Positions 25,043-35,540 of a DNA stretch of 64,000 nt are shown here, in pieces. Source of the stretch: Synanceia verrucosa (taxonomy: Eukaryota; Chordata; Actinopteri; Perciformes; Synanceiidae); the NCBI GenBank assembly GCA_029721515.1, contig CM056550.1, positions 19,343,119 through 19,407,118 on the forward strand. Direction: 5' to 3'. The position numbers and the translations under genes were made by a program. The notes under the pieces are model-generated. The model saw nothing but the letters and a program-made list of their open reading frames with translations. It ran no database searches and was not told the DNA's origin. The stretch's first letter is position 1. Each line of letters starts with the position of its first letter.

Positions 25043-25650
25043 TTATCCTGCAGAAATATTTTGTCATTATTCGCCCCTTCTTACCGTGGTGCCATTTATG
25101 TGTTTTTTGCAGGTGGTTTTTAGGAGGATATAAGTCAACATTATGCGTCACAGGTGGTGTGCATCATCTTAAAGCCTATAAACCTGATGATTAATTTGAG
25201 ATCCAGCTTAGAACTGTGTGGCAAAGTGGTCTTGTCATAAATCAGAGATAAACATGAATTAATTAATGAAAATAAATAACATTGTGATACAAGTTTGTGT
25301 TACAAGTGCTGACAGAGATGCTGCTGGTTGTTGATTTTGTCTAGTTTATATTAGATTTAGATTGTTGGGTCAGTTTCACCTCTATCCAAATTAATATACT
25401 GAAGCCTGAGTTAAGGTTAAGTTTAAGTTAGACAGTTCCCTTCTCACACTGAAATAATGACAAAAACAGCTACTAAGCAGCTGCTTCATTCGTTTTGGGC
25501 CTTGGAAATAATAGCAAAACAAGTTAGTCCATACTATTTGTCTATTTATAAGCTCTTAAGTTCTAACAATCTGAATATAAATAACACTTTTCCACACATG
25601 CACATGCAGTGTTGACATGAGAGGCAGCCAGATATTCTGTAAAGGGTAAC

Positions 25651-25656
25651 TTTATT
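25651..25656 (-). other. myoz1: Likely myoz1 polyadenylation signal
   Basis: AATAAA on the minus strand, about 280 bases past the stop codon. It is the first canonical hexamer noticed downstream. Use is inferred from position only. Confidence 0.5.
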
Positions 25657-25936
25657 GCATAAATACATTGTTTTAAGAGTGCAGAGTGCTCGTCTGGTTC
25701 TAGTCTCACATTAGCTCAGAGTATGCAAAGTCATGTAAGACTCAATCATAGATGAGGATGACACATTAGAAAGGAGACCAGAGGAGATGCTTTGTCCTTT
25801 TCCATCACTTCAGTTTTAAATCGTATTTGCTTTGTTTGTAATTAAAATACAATTCAACATGTGTTCCTGGGAGCCTCAGCAGTTCTAACAGGGCTTAAGA
25901 CGTCAGGTGGTGTCAAGGTGTTTTCTTCATGCGTGT

Positions 25937-26171
25937 TCACAGGTCGTCTGTCTCTCCGTCGAAGGGGATGTTGTCCAGGTCCATGTGGATGTTTGAGTTT
26001 TCCTCGCTGCAGACCCAGCCGATGGGCGTGCGGTTGAACGAAGGCCGTGAGCGGACGTCGGCCTGCAGGCTGGGCAGAGGCTCCAGCTCCTCGCCGCCAT
26101 CGTTGAACTCCGGGAGCTCGAAGGTCAAAATCTTGGGCACTTTGTCGAAGCCGCCGAACGGCAGCGCCGTC
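25937..26171 (-). CDS. myoz1: myoz1 coding exon 5 (C-terminus)
   Basis: 235 bases from TALPFGGFDKVPKILTFELP to the stop at 25939-25937. It contains RPSFNRTPIGWV and ends GETDDL, a PDZ-binding tail. Confidence 0.95.
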
Positions 26172-28933
26172 CTGTTGAGACAAAAGGAAGGAGTTCAGTT
26201 TCCCTTTTCAAGAACATATGACATCAACTCACTGTATACGATCTCCACAGATTACCACAACATAAATCCTGTCAAAAAGTGAATTTCCATCATTAAACTT
26301 GGCTGGTTGCATGATGATTTACTGTCCAAATATTATTTCTAGTTGGACTTTTTCCTGACACTTTACAGCCTGAGCAATTATGTTAAAAAACATTGATAAA
26401 TTAATTCAAGTCAGTTGAATTCAACGTTCATAATAATTGCATACAAGGACACATAGTCAGTACAAAACAGTGATGACTGCCTGTGTCTCTGAACGTATCC
26501 TCATTATATCGAAAAGTTAGCCCTCATTTATCATGCATTCTCCTACAGATGTCCAGCAAGGAAACAACTTAGTTAGGTTTGGGAAAATATTGTGGTTTGA
26601 CTTAAAATAACAATGGAAGGGAAGATACTTAAGTACAGAAGTCACAGAAATAAATCAACATTGACTTCCTGGTTTCATGGATACAGCAGTCTCCTGGGTG
26701 AAGATGGGATGTTTTTGGACCCACCCGTCCACTCCCACCTCCTCCTTTCTTCCCTCTTTATACTTCCTGGTTCATCGGTTGATTGATGTTATGGCACATA
26801 TATATATGATTTACGGTGCATTCATCCTGACCTGTTGAAGCTCTTGTACAGAGGCAGGTCTAGGTGCGTCTTAATGGGTCCCGGCATGGAGGACTTCATG
26901 GTGGCCATCAGCTCCTCGTTGCCCTTCATGGCCCGTTCCCATGGCGATATGTAGGTGCGTGTATACCCTTTCCTCCTCCTCTGCTTCTCCGCCTCCTCAT
27001 CAACCGTCTCCTCCACAACTGACAAAAAAACAGGGGGGTTAAACGCAAAACAGGACGGAAATATAAAAGATGCATGTGTGACCTCACCTTCTTCCTTTGG
27101 CATCTCAGGCTTTGGTGGAACAGGAGGAGGAGACATCAGCAGGATCTCCAGGTTCTGCTGGAAGACAAAACAAAGGAAGCCATGGTCTGATCAGGACATA
27201 CAAACTTTCTCTCGCTCACTCTTACCTTGTTCTCGCTGGTCACGATGAACTTCTCAACTCTCTGCTGCCTCATCTTGAACATCTTGGAGCCCTTGTTGGT
27301 GTTCAGGGAGAGCTCCTCCAGCATGGTGTCCTTTGGCGTTTTGATCTTAGTGCCCAGGTCGAGCTCAGAGGCCTCAGGGTCCGACTCATCATCTGACAGG
27401 AAGAGGAAGGCAGACAAAGGTTGTCTGCAGTAAGATCATTATATCCACACATAGACTACAATATGCCTATTTAATACTAAATATATTCAGGGAACATCAT
27501 GCACTGTGGATATATGATATATGAAAAAGAAAAACAAAGGAAGTGGACACCTCTGCAGGTTGTGACTCATGCTATTCACACCATCATTGGTTCAAGTACT
27601 ACTTCTGAAGTCACTACCTAATAAAGGCAGAAGTAGATGTAAAACAATACTAAAAGTGCTATTTGGAATAAATGGAAATAAATTATCACATTATTACCTG
27701 CACCAAGGAGGTTTTTAAAGGATAAGCTGATTCAAGACCACTTAATGGAATAGTTCAGTATTTTTAGGCTACAGCCAGCAGCTGGTTAGCTTAGCTTTGC
27801 ATAAAGACATGAAACTGTTCTGCCCCCCTTTTTTTTTTAAAAAAAAAAAAAGTGCTGACAAATTCAATATGAAGTGGCCAGAATATGTGTTTACATATTA
27901 TTTTTTAAATCATTTAAATACAGTCGCCCCCCCTTGTGGCCCCCAAAAATTTGGTAAAGTGCCCTCTTTGGAGGAACAAACATGCACAACAATGCCCTCT
28001 TTTGGCAAAACATGCTAAACTGCCCTGTTTGCTGGTTAGAACATGATAAAGTGTGCTCTTTTAAGGCAAAATAACATGATAAAGTGTGCTCTTTTAAGGC
28101 AAAATAACATGATAAAGTGTGCTCTTTTAAAGCAAAATAACATGATAAAGTGTCCTGTTTTAAGGCAAAATAACCTGATAAAGTGCCCTCTTTTAAGGCA
28201 AAATAACATGATAAAGTGTGCTCTTTTAAGGCAAAATAACCTGATAAAGTGCCCTCTTTTAAGGCAAAATAACATGATAAAGTGTGCTCTTTTAAGGCAA
28301 AATAACCTGATAAAGTGCCCTCTTTTAAGGCAAAATAACCTGATAAAGTGCCCTCTTTTAAGGCAAAATAACATGATAAAGTGTGCTCTTTTAAGGCAAA
28401 ATAACATGATAAAGTGCCCTCTTTTAAGGCAAAATAACATGATAAAGTGTGCTCTTTTAAGGCAAAATAACATGATAAAGTGTGCTCTTTTAAGGCAAAA
28501 TAACATGATAAAGTGTGCTCTTTTAAGGCAAAATAACATGATAAAGTGTGCTCTTTTAAAGCAAAATAACATGATAAAGTGTCCTGTTTTAAGGCAAAAT
28601 AACCTGATAAATTGTGCTCTTTTAAGGCAAAATAACCTGATAAAGTGCTCTCTTTTAAGGCAAAATAACGTGATAAAGTGTGCTCTTTTAAGGCAAAATA
28701 ACCTGATAAAGTGCCCTCTTTTAAGGTAAAATAACATGATAAAGTGTGCTCTTTTCAGGCAAAATAACATGATAAAGTGTCCTTTTTTAAGGCAAAATAA
28801 CATGATAAAGTGTGCTCTTTTAAGGCAAAATAACATGATAAAGTGTGCTCTTTAAGGCAAAATAACATGATATAGTGCCCTCTTGGGAGGCAAAAACGTG
28901 ACCCCAAAAATGTGTGCGTATATATACATGCAT

Positions 28934-29005
<72 letters not shown>

Positions 29006-31496
29006 ACACGTATATGTACATATACGTGTACATGTATATGTACATATGTATATGTACATATATGTACATATATATATATATACACACACACACACATATG
29101 TATGAGGCTTTTTTGGGAAGTGACATCCCTGGTAAAAATAAAAAAAAACTATGAGAGACACAATGAGCCAGAATGACAAACTATTCCTTTGAAGAACATG
29201 CGCTAAAAAGACATTTTGAAAACATTTTCTCCTGATCCAGAAATCCAGCTGATTCCTCCTATATTAATTTATCACTAACAGTTTTTAAGCAGCCTTGGTG
29301 TACACTCAAACTGTGCTCCACTTATCAGCAGGACCCATTTGGCAAATTAAACGGTGGGTTCACCTTGCACTATATATCTGATATTAAGTGAGGGATGTGT
29401 AAGACTGTAAAGGGTGAGTTTTACTTTATCCCCTGGCTTTCCTCTGATCCTTGTTGTGATGAATTATGGTTGAAACCTGTTGATGGATGTGTGTGTGAAA
29501 GCAGGGGAGCTGTAAGGTTTACTAGGCTAAAGCAATATGGAAGAAAAGGGCACTGGGGAACGTCACGGCAGGTTTTCTGGTCGAACAGTTTATGGAGGGA
29601 AATCCTTATAACACACTGCCTCTCTCTCTCTCTCTCTCTTCACTTTTCTCTTGCAGTGATGGAGAGATCTGATGGATTTTACTGCTCCACAGAGCTCCTC
29701 ATAAAACACTCTCCTCATCCAGCACATACACTCTGATATCATTCATAACACCTGGAGTCCAGCCATAAACCAACACACACACTCACGAGAATACATCTAT
29801 AAAGCAGGGAGTTGGCATTGCAACGCTGCGGAGAGCTGTTAGCAGAGCCTCATAAATCAGGCTTGTGCAAGTGGGTGTGTGTTGAGTGTGTGCAGAAAGA
29901 GAGGCTGCTGAGCAGAGCCAACTCTCCCATGGGGATATTGATTGGAGTGTTAATTCAGAAGAATGTGAAACCAGAGCTGGCTGCTGACTGGGAGGAAATT
30001 GGACAGACTGACGGTGGCAGGGGGTGGACAGACGGACAAATGTCAGAGCGACACAGTGGCAGGGATGATGGATAGATGAGTGGGCATTAAGCACACTGAG
30101 GGATAAGCATTGTAAGCTCCTGGCTGACTGAAAATCAGACCTGGCGGAAAGATACAGATGTGGCTGCAGATGTTGAATGACAGATTGTTGAATGACAGAT
30201 TCACAATTTGTCCACAGACACTCAGCCCCTGCTCTGATTGCTCAGAGGCTGGCAGAGGCTATATAAAGGTTTGTAATATATTATGCAAGACGTACAGTAA
30301 ATGTCAATTTTGTCTCTTTTAGCCAGGGGCGTCACTAGGTCTTAAGGACAGGGGGGCTTAGCCCCTAGGTGAGGCAAATTTGGCAACATACTTTTATATT
30401 TTTTCAGCTTTTCGTAAAACATTCAATTTGAAAATTAATGGGTAAAAACAATAATCATATTTAGCATTAAATGGATATTATTATTCTGAGGGGCACGGTG
30501 GTGTAGTGGTTAGCACTGTCGCCTCACAGCAAGAAGGTACTGGGTTCGAATCCCAGGCCTAGGGCCTTTCTGTGTGGAGTTTGAATGTTCTCCCCGTGTC
30601 TGCGTGGGTTCTTTCTGGGTACTTCCTCCCACCATCCAAAAACATGCATGGGGATTAGGTTAACTGGCTAATTTAAATTGACCGTAGGTGTGAATGTGAG
30701 TGTGAGTGGTTGTCTGTCTCTATGTGTCCTGCGATGAGGTGGAGACTTGTCCAGGGTGTACCCTGCCTTTCACCCTAAGACAGCTGGGATAGGCTCCAGC
30801 CCCCCCAAAGACCCTATGAGGATAAGCGGTAGAAAATGGATGGATGGATATTATTCTGATTAAAGAGCTTGCACATACTGGTGGATTAACCATTACAGAA
30901 ACATAACGAATATTTTAGTAATAAGCAATACTGTTAATTTAGGGGTGGTGGTCTAATAAATTTGTTAAGCACTGTTTGATATTTGATTATTTATGCCTCA
31001 ATGTCCAAGCTGAATTTTTTTTTTTTCATATTTCTACATTTCGCACTGATTCCACGTCAGTCGGTTCAGACCAACTCTGTGGAGTCAGAGTCAGCTTCTG
31101 GTATTTTGTGTTGCATCCAATGGTGACAGCTTTGTGGCAGCCCTGCCATCTGATAATGACCCACCTCTCTCCAGGAGATGCCACATGCATGTTACAGTAA
31201 ATATTGTGTTACTGCTTGGAACAAGTGTGTGTGTGTTTTTATTTTAATTGTAGCATCACCCGGTCAGTTCAGTTTACACTCACAGACTGTGCAGATAGCC
31301 GACACCACTGGGTGAAACTTACAAATGGATTTGACATTTACTGGACTGGATAATCAGATCACATGGGAGATAGAGGAAGGTGTGATTTGTTTGCTGGGTG
31401 GGTGTTTTTACCATTCTGGCTGACGTTGGACAGATCAGTGATGATCTTGGTGGCCTTCTTCCTCTTGTTAGAGGGGGCTGGAGTGCTGAGAGGCAT
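25937..31496 (-). CDS. myoz1: Myozenin 1 (calsarcin-2 / FATZ-1), complete
   Basis: Five coding exons give 247 residues. Seen in order: MPLSTPAPSNKRKKATKII; LGTKIKTPKDTMLEELSL with NKGSKMFKMRQQRVEKF, the most conserved N-terminal block; a short Pro-rich linker SPPPVPPKPEMPKEEG; YISPWERAM; YKSFNRTALPFGGFDK; RPSFNRTPIGW; and a C-terminal ETDDL. Known: myozenins are Z-disc scaffolds that bind alpha-actinin, filamin C, telethonin and calcineurin, and the E-T-D-D/E-L tail is a class III PDZ ligand. The MPLS start and GET(D/E)(D/E)L end point to MYOZ1 rather than MYOZ2 or MYOZ3. It is shorter than human MYOZ1 (about 299 aa, from memory) because the Gly-rich middle is missing. It lies beside synpo2l, another Z-disc gene. 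Confidence 0.95.
26832..27018 (-). CDS. myoz1: myoz1 coding exon 4
   Basis: 187 bases: VVEETVDEEAEKQRRRKGYT, RTYISPWERAMKGNEE, LMATMKSSMPG, LPLYKSFNR. It has the myozenin SPWERAM and YKSFNR motifs. The acceptor is TTTTTTTGTCAG and the donor GTCAGG. Confidence 0.95.
27088..27157 (-). CDS. myoz1: myoz1 coding exon 3 (Pro-rich linker)
   Basis: About 70 bases encoding QNLEILLMSPPPVPPKPEMP then KEEG. The acceptor is a CAGCAG pair, so a one-codon NAGNAG choice (27157 or 27154) is possible. It replaces the long Gly-rich stretch of mammalian MYOZ1. Confidence 0.88.
27226..27392 (-). CDS. myoz1: myoz1 coding exon 2
   Basis: 167 bases after the acceptor CTTCCTGTCAG. It encodes DDESDPEASELDLGTKIK, TPKDTMLEELSL, NTNKGSKMFKMRQQRVEKF and IVTSENK, then GTAAGA. 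This is the hallmark myozenin N-terminal region. Confidence 0.95.
28040..28880. repeat. 33-bp minisatellite in myoz1 intron
   Basis: About 25 tandem copies of a 33-base unit containing GATAAAGTGTGCTC and TTTTAAGGCAAAATAACA. Variants alternate TGTGCTC, TGCCCTC and TGTCCTG, and AACATG or AACCTG. Degenerate units flank the array on the left (27950-28040) and right (28870-28900). As 33 is a multiple of three, both strands read open (11-residue repeats), which is a by-product. A distinctive two-unit block recurs exactly 429 bases (13 units) apart (28122 and 28551). Confidence 0.97.
28931..29100. repeat. (AT)n plus TGTACATATAC low-complexity block
   Basis: A pure (AT)~30 run (about 28936-28996) is followed by 100 bases of alternating purine-pyrimidine with palindromic words such as TGTACATATACGTGTACA, ending in (AC)n. 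Confidence 0.95.
30490..30848 (+). mobile_element. tRNA-headed SINE-like repeat with TGGA tail
   Basis: GGGGCACGGTGGTGTAGTGG, then B-box-like GGTTCGAATCCC, then GTGTGGAGTTTGAATGTTCT, CTGGGATAGGCTCCAG and an ATGGATGGATGGAT end. A very common fish interspersed repeat, near full length. Confidence 0.85.
31412..31496 (-). CDS. myoz1: myoz1 coding exon 1
   Basis: The ATG at 31496 follows an acceptor (TTCTGTCTTTTAG) by two bases, so a non-coding leader exon must lie further right; it was not located. 28 codons plus one base (MPLSTPAPSN...NVSQN) end at a GTAAAA donor. Confidence 0.93.
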
Positions 31497-31689
31497 AGCT
31501 AAAAGACAGAACAGAGAAACGATGACTTCATAATAATCATCATCATCATTTGCACCATTTAAACAGTTTAAATGATAGATAGAAAGAATTCTGGATGAGC
31601 TTTTTCTGGAACTTTTTTGGAGTTTATGATAAACCTGCAAACCTCCATTCTTGAGATAATAGCCTAGCAGCCAACCATGGATTTATAAC

Positions 31690-31900
31690 TCCTGTGTCCG
31701 TCACATGATGCCATGGGGCCCAAAAGGACTTTTTCCATAGACCTACATTGGGAATGAGATATCTGTAAATCAGCGGCTGATGTTTTTTTGAAGAAAATAC
31801 TTAGAGAATTTTTTGGCTTCATGCACCACTGATCCACTTAACGAGGCTCCGCCTCCAAAGCTGAATCCAGTTTTCTTGATACAACCATGGTTACAGTCCA
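31690..31900. repeat. Degraded fish interspersed repeat
   Basis: CATAGACCTACATTGGGAAT, TTTTTTGGCTTCATGCACCA and AGCTGAATCCAGTTTTCTTG are words recalled from a common fish repeat. Confidence 0.5.
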
Positions 31901-32259
31901 TTAGTGCAATAATACGATATATATCGCAGTGCGATATAAAAGCACCTGTCGTAGGATATAACCCTCTGATGTTTATATCGTAATTTTAACGTGTAGGCTA
32001 GTTAGTTAGCTCTGTTGCTATGCTAACATTAATGTTACGCCGGTTGTGGTTTATATACGCTGTGTAAAGCACAACTCAACGTCAGAATGACCGCTGGATA
32101 ATGCAAATGTATCATGCGAGTTCGAAACATGTTCATCGTATGAAGGCTAATGTAACAGCAACGCTACTGCTTTGTGCTAGCATGTTTACGTCATACATTG
32201 TTATCAGGATATAAAATTAGCTATATCAAGATGTATTATATTTTGTCCGTATCGCACAG

Positions 32260-32480
32260 CTCTACAGCCCGTTGTGCACCTGCTCGGCACCAAATAGCAG
32301 ACAAAGTTAGCAACTAGCTAGCGACCATTGTGGAAGATTTAGCAGCTAAGGCTAGAGCCAGATATTTCCCTCAGGAGTCGGTGGAGACCAAATATAGAGG
32401 TAAAAGAGAGGAAATATGGCATTTACATATTGGATTTGTCTACATTTGCAGCAAGGATGTGCACAAGAAGACATGACATC
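32260..32480. repeat. Second copy of the CAACTAGCTAGC repeat
   Basis: GGCACCAAATAGCAGACAAA, AGTTAGCAACTAGCTAGCGA, then CCAGATATTTCCCTCAGGAG; same order as at 17330. Confidence 0.6.
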
Positions 32481-34624
32481 CATGACATATCTCTTTTCCT
32501 GAATTCTAGCTGAATTCTCACTGGGTTCCCTAATTAACTTAAGCACACTTTAGACATCGTCACAAACCCCTGAGGACACTAATTCCCAGTGGCAGCCCAT
32601 GTCTCTCTGTTCTCACCACTCAAATATGGGCCGGCAGTATGTCGCTGTCTGTTGCACAGGTCGAAAGCAATTACATAAGTCTGGAGGTGGGGGGCCAGTA
32701 CAAGAGAAAAGCTGGAGGGCCCGTCTATGGAGAGACAGTTAATGTAATTGCTTTTCATCCACTGAAATTGAAGCCCATTTCCTAGCATGGGATTCAGTCC
32801 TGTTCAAGCTATTTTTATGTGCCCATGTTCTACTCTATAGAATAATCCATAGTAATCTATGCGTAACCCACTTCCAGACAAAATGGTCTTGAAATTGGTC
32901 TTCCCATACAGCTTGTGAGATGTATACTATTCTATCATGTAAGTAAAGTCAGCAGTCATTACATGTTTAGTTTCATTTCAGTGACACAGTTTAGCTTAAT
33001 TAATGGTGTAATTGTGGCTTGATGGTGCTCAACATCCCTTCAATTATAGAGACAACAGATTGAGCAGGTATCTGCTGCTCTCAGGTGTCTGTAAAGAGTC
33101 ACTAGCGTAAAAAAAGCTTTGAAAAGAATGCTTTGCTGCAAATTATTACAGTTGTAACTTGTAATGGAAAAACAGCTGAAACTCATCAGAGCACATCAGA
33201 CGTTACCTACATTTTTCCTCCAGCTAACATTGAACCCAATGAAATATAATTAGAGTAAAACAGCAGGGTCATTTGACCAGTTGAAAAGAAAATACTGACC
33301 ACAGAACGTCCTGCTATGTTGATCTAAACTTGAATTGCCCATCTACTCTCGTTCTTTTTCATACCTATAAATGCAAAGGCACACAGTAACACATTTTGTT
33401 CTCAGATAGCTTTTCTCTTGTGATTAACGAGCGGCCGTGGATTATAGACTGGAGATTACAGGTAGACGTTCTGGGAAAAGGCAAGATGGAGGCTGTGCTG
33501 ATGGCGACAGCAGGATCGGTGCGAGGGCCTGGGTCCTGTTACCTCCTCCCTGAGTGAAGAGGCGCTCCTGTCCCCCCCACCCCCCACCCATGACCAGCCT
33601 GTTTTAGCTCCTGATAAATCTCGAAGGGACAGCTGGAGAAGAAGGGCATCCGTAAGCACATTCCCAAATACATTCATGCATCCATACCCGCAGACTAAAA
33701 ACTCCACTGCAGAGGGCCGCATTCCTCACCTACCTCAGTGTTGGGTACAGTCAGATAATGACCAGCTTTTATGATTTAGATTTGGTTTAACTGATATTTA
33801 ACATACTCAATTAACTGTAACTCTGCAATGTAACTGTTGCAAATTATGTATGATATAAAGCCTTTCAAGAGCAAAACAAAACTGTCATTATCAAATGCAT
33901 AATATGAAGTTGAGCATCTGCTTCTGATTCCCTCATTCATTAATCCATCCAGTTATAGAGGCCTCCACAGGCTGCAGAGGGGCTTGCAGCCAAAATCTGC
34001 TGACCACTGGAATTAAACTGAACTGCAGCCATCTCCGTCCACTTAAACAGGATCCTGAATTATGTGACTGAGGGACCATTAGGGCCTGATAATCCACAAA
34101 CACTCGAGGCACGTGTGAGAGAGATTTCTTTACCGGTGCTGTCACACATTATTACTCCTCTAACGTCTTACCTCAGACCTGGGTATCCACAGGAAGACAC
34201 AGGTCCCAGAAAAGGCGTGGCTCAGAGGAAGAGGAATATAGATTCCCAGGTGGATTTGTGTCCTGGAGCTTGAATTATATCGCCTGCACTGCTCTTCGCC
34301 CCGGAGAGAGTGAAACCCTATCAGCAGGGCTGCTCCAGTGCTATGGACCTGGCTGAAGGGGTGGGGGTGAATTGAGTAGGGTGTAAAGACAGAGGGGGTG
34401 TGGTGTTTAAAGTTTTTTATCGACCAACTTTATCTGTAAAAGAAAATCACAAAAGGGATGTGAAAAAAAACAAAACAATAACCTTACTGTATGTATCTCA
34501 CTTTTTTCAGAATTAACAGGGTTGTATGAAAATGAATATTTTAACACTTAATCACATTTTGGCCAATTTAGAAGAGACAAGATGAGTACTGGTATTGTAT
34601 ATATCCATTTTAAAAAAGACATAC

Positions 34625-35540
34625 GCTATATTGCCAAAAGTATTCACTCCCCTGCCTTGACTCACATATGAACTTAAGTGACATCCCATTCCTAATCCAT
34701 AGGGTTCAATATGACGTCAGTCCACCCTTTGTAACTATAACAGCTTCAACTCTTCTGGGAAGGCTGTCCACAAGGTTTAGAAGTGTGTTTATGGGAATTT
34801 TGACCATTCTTCCAGAAGTGTATTTGTGAGGTCACACACTGATGTTGGACAAGAAGGCCTGGCTCTCAGTCTCTGCTCTAATTCATCCCAAAGGTGTGTT
34901 GAGGTCAGGACTCTGTGCAGGCCAGTCAAGTTCATCCACACCAGACTGTCTTTATGTGCCATGTCTTTATGGACCTTGCTTTGTGCACTGGTGCACAGTC
35001 ATGTTGGAAGAGGAAGGGGCCAGCTCCAAACTGTTCCCACAAAGTTGGGAGCATGGAATTGTCCAAAATGTCTTGGTATGCTGAAGCATTCAGAGTTCCT
35101 TTCACTGGAATTAAGGGGCCAAGCCCAGCTCCTGAAAAACAACCCCCCCAAAAAAAAAATCCACCAAACTTTACACTTGGCACAATGCAGTCCGACAAGT
35201 ATCGTTCTCTGGCAACCGCCAAACCCAGACTTGTCCATCAGATTTCCAGATGGAAAAGTGTGATTCCTCACTCCAGAGAAGGCGTCTCCACTGCTCTAGA
35301 GTCCAGCGGTGGCGTGCTTTACACCACTGCATCCATCGCTTTGCATTGCACGTGGTGATGTGTGGCTTGGATGCAGCTGCTCGGCCATGGAAACCCATTC
35401 CATGAAGCTCTCTGTGCACTGTTCTTGAGCTAATCTGAAGGCCACATGAAGTTTGGAGGTCTGTAGTGATTGACTCTGCAGAAAGTGTTTTGATTGGAAC
35501 ACCTGATTCTGATTATTTGGATGGGTGAGTGAATACTTAC
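34625..35540 (-). mobile_element. Tc1/mariner-like transposon relic
   Basis: The left end CTATATTGCCAAAAGTATTC pairs with the decayed right end GAGTGAATACTT. The minus strand encodes broken Tc1 transposase pieces: RHRWTLEQWRR, VWVWRLP, VKFGGFFFWGGCFSGAGLGP, FLFQHDCAPVHKARS. The N-terminal DNA-binding part is deleted, several frameshifts are present, and the first catalytic motif reads WSEES instead of the usual WSDES. Not a working gene. Confidence 0.9.

Larger units (their letters stand above)
24430..25640. other. Intergenic region between usp54 promoter and myoz1 3' end
   Basis: About 1.2 kb between two genes transcribed leftward. It contains a Tc1-like relic (24732-25020) with a following (CTTAT)n run (25021-25042). 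No gene is seen. Confidence 0.6.
27393..31411. other. myoz1 first coding intron
   Basis: 4 kb. From left to right: a partial repeat (about 27690-27810), the 33-bp minisatellite, an AT/TGTACA low-complexity block (28931-29100), ordinary sequence, then a SINE (30490-30848). No additional exon is seen. Confidence 0.6.

Noticed and set aside
28036..28836. Long open frames on both strands over the 33-bp array (266 and 228 codons)
   Set aside because: A 33-base unit without stops stays open in a frame automatically. The peptides are perfect 11-residue repeats with no start context or conservation, inside a myoz1 intron.
28040..28880. CRISPR-like regular repeat array
   Set aside because: The units are directly contiguous with no unique spacers, and this is a vertebrate genome. 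It is a minisatellite.
30490..30570. tRNA gene by B box GGTTCGAATCCC
   Set aside because: The sequence continues into a well-known fish SINE-like body with a TGGATGGA tail.
34932..35419. Transposase-like frames as a host gene
   Set aside because: Broken Tc1-like fragments with frameshifts and a missing N-terminus, bounded by decayed inverted ends.
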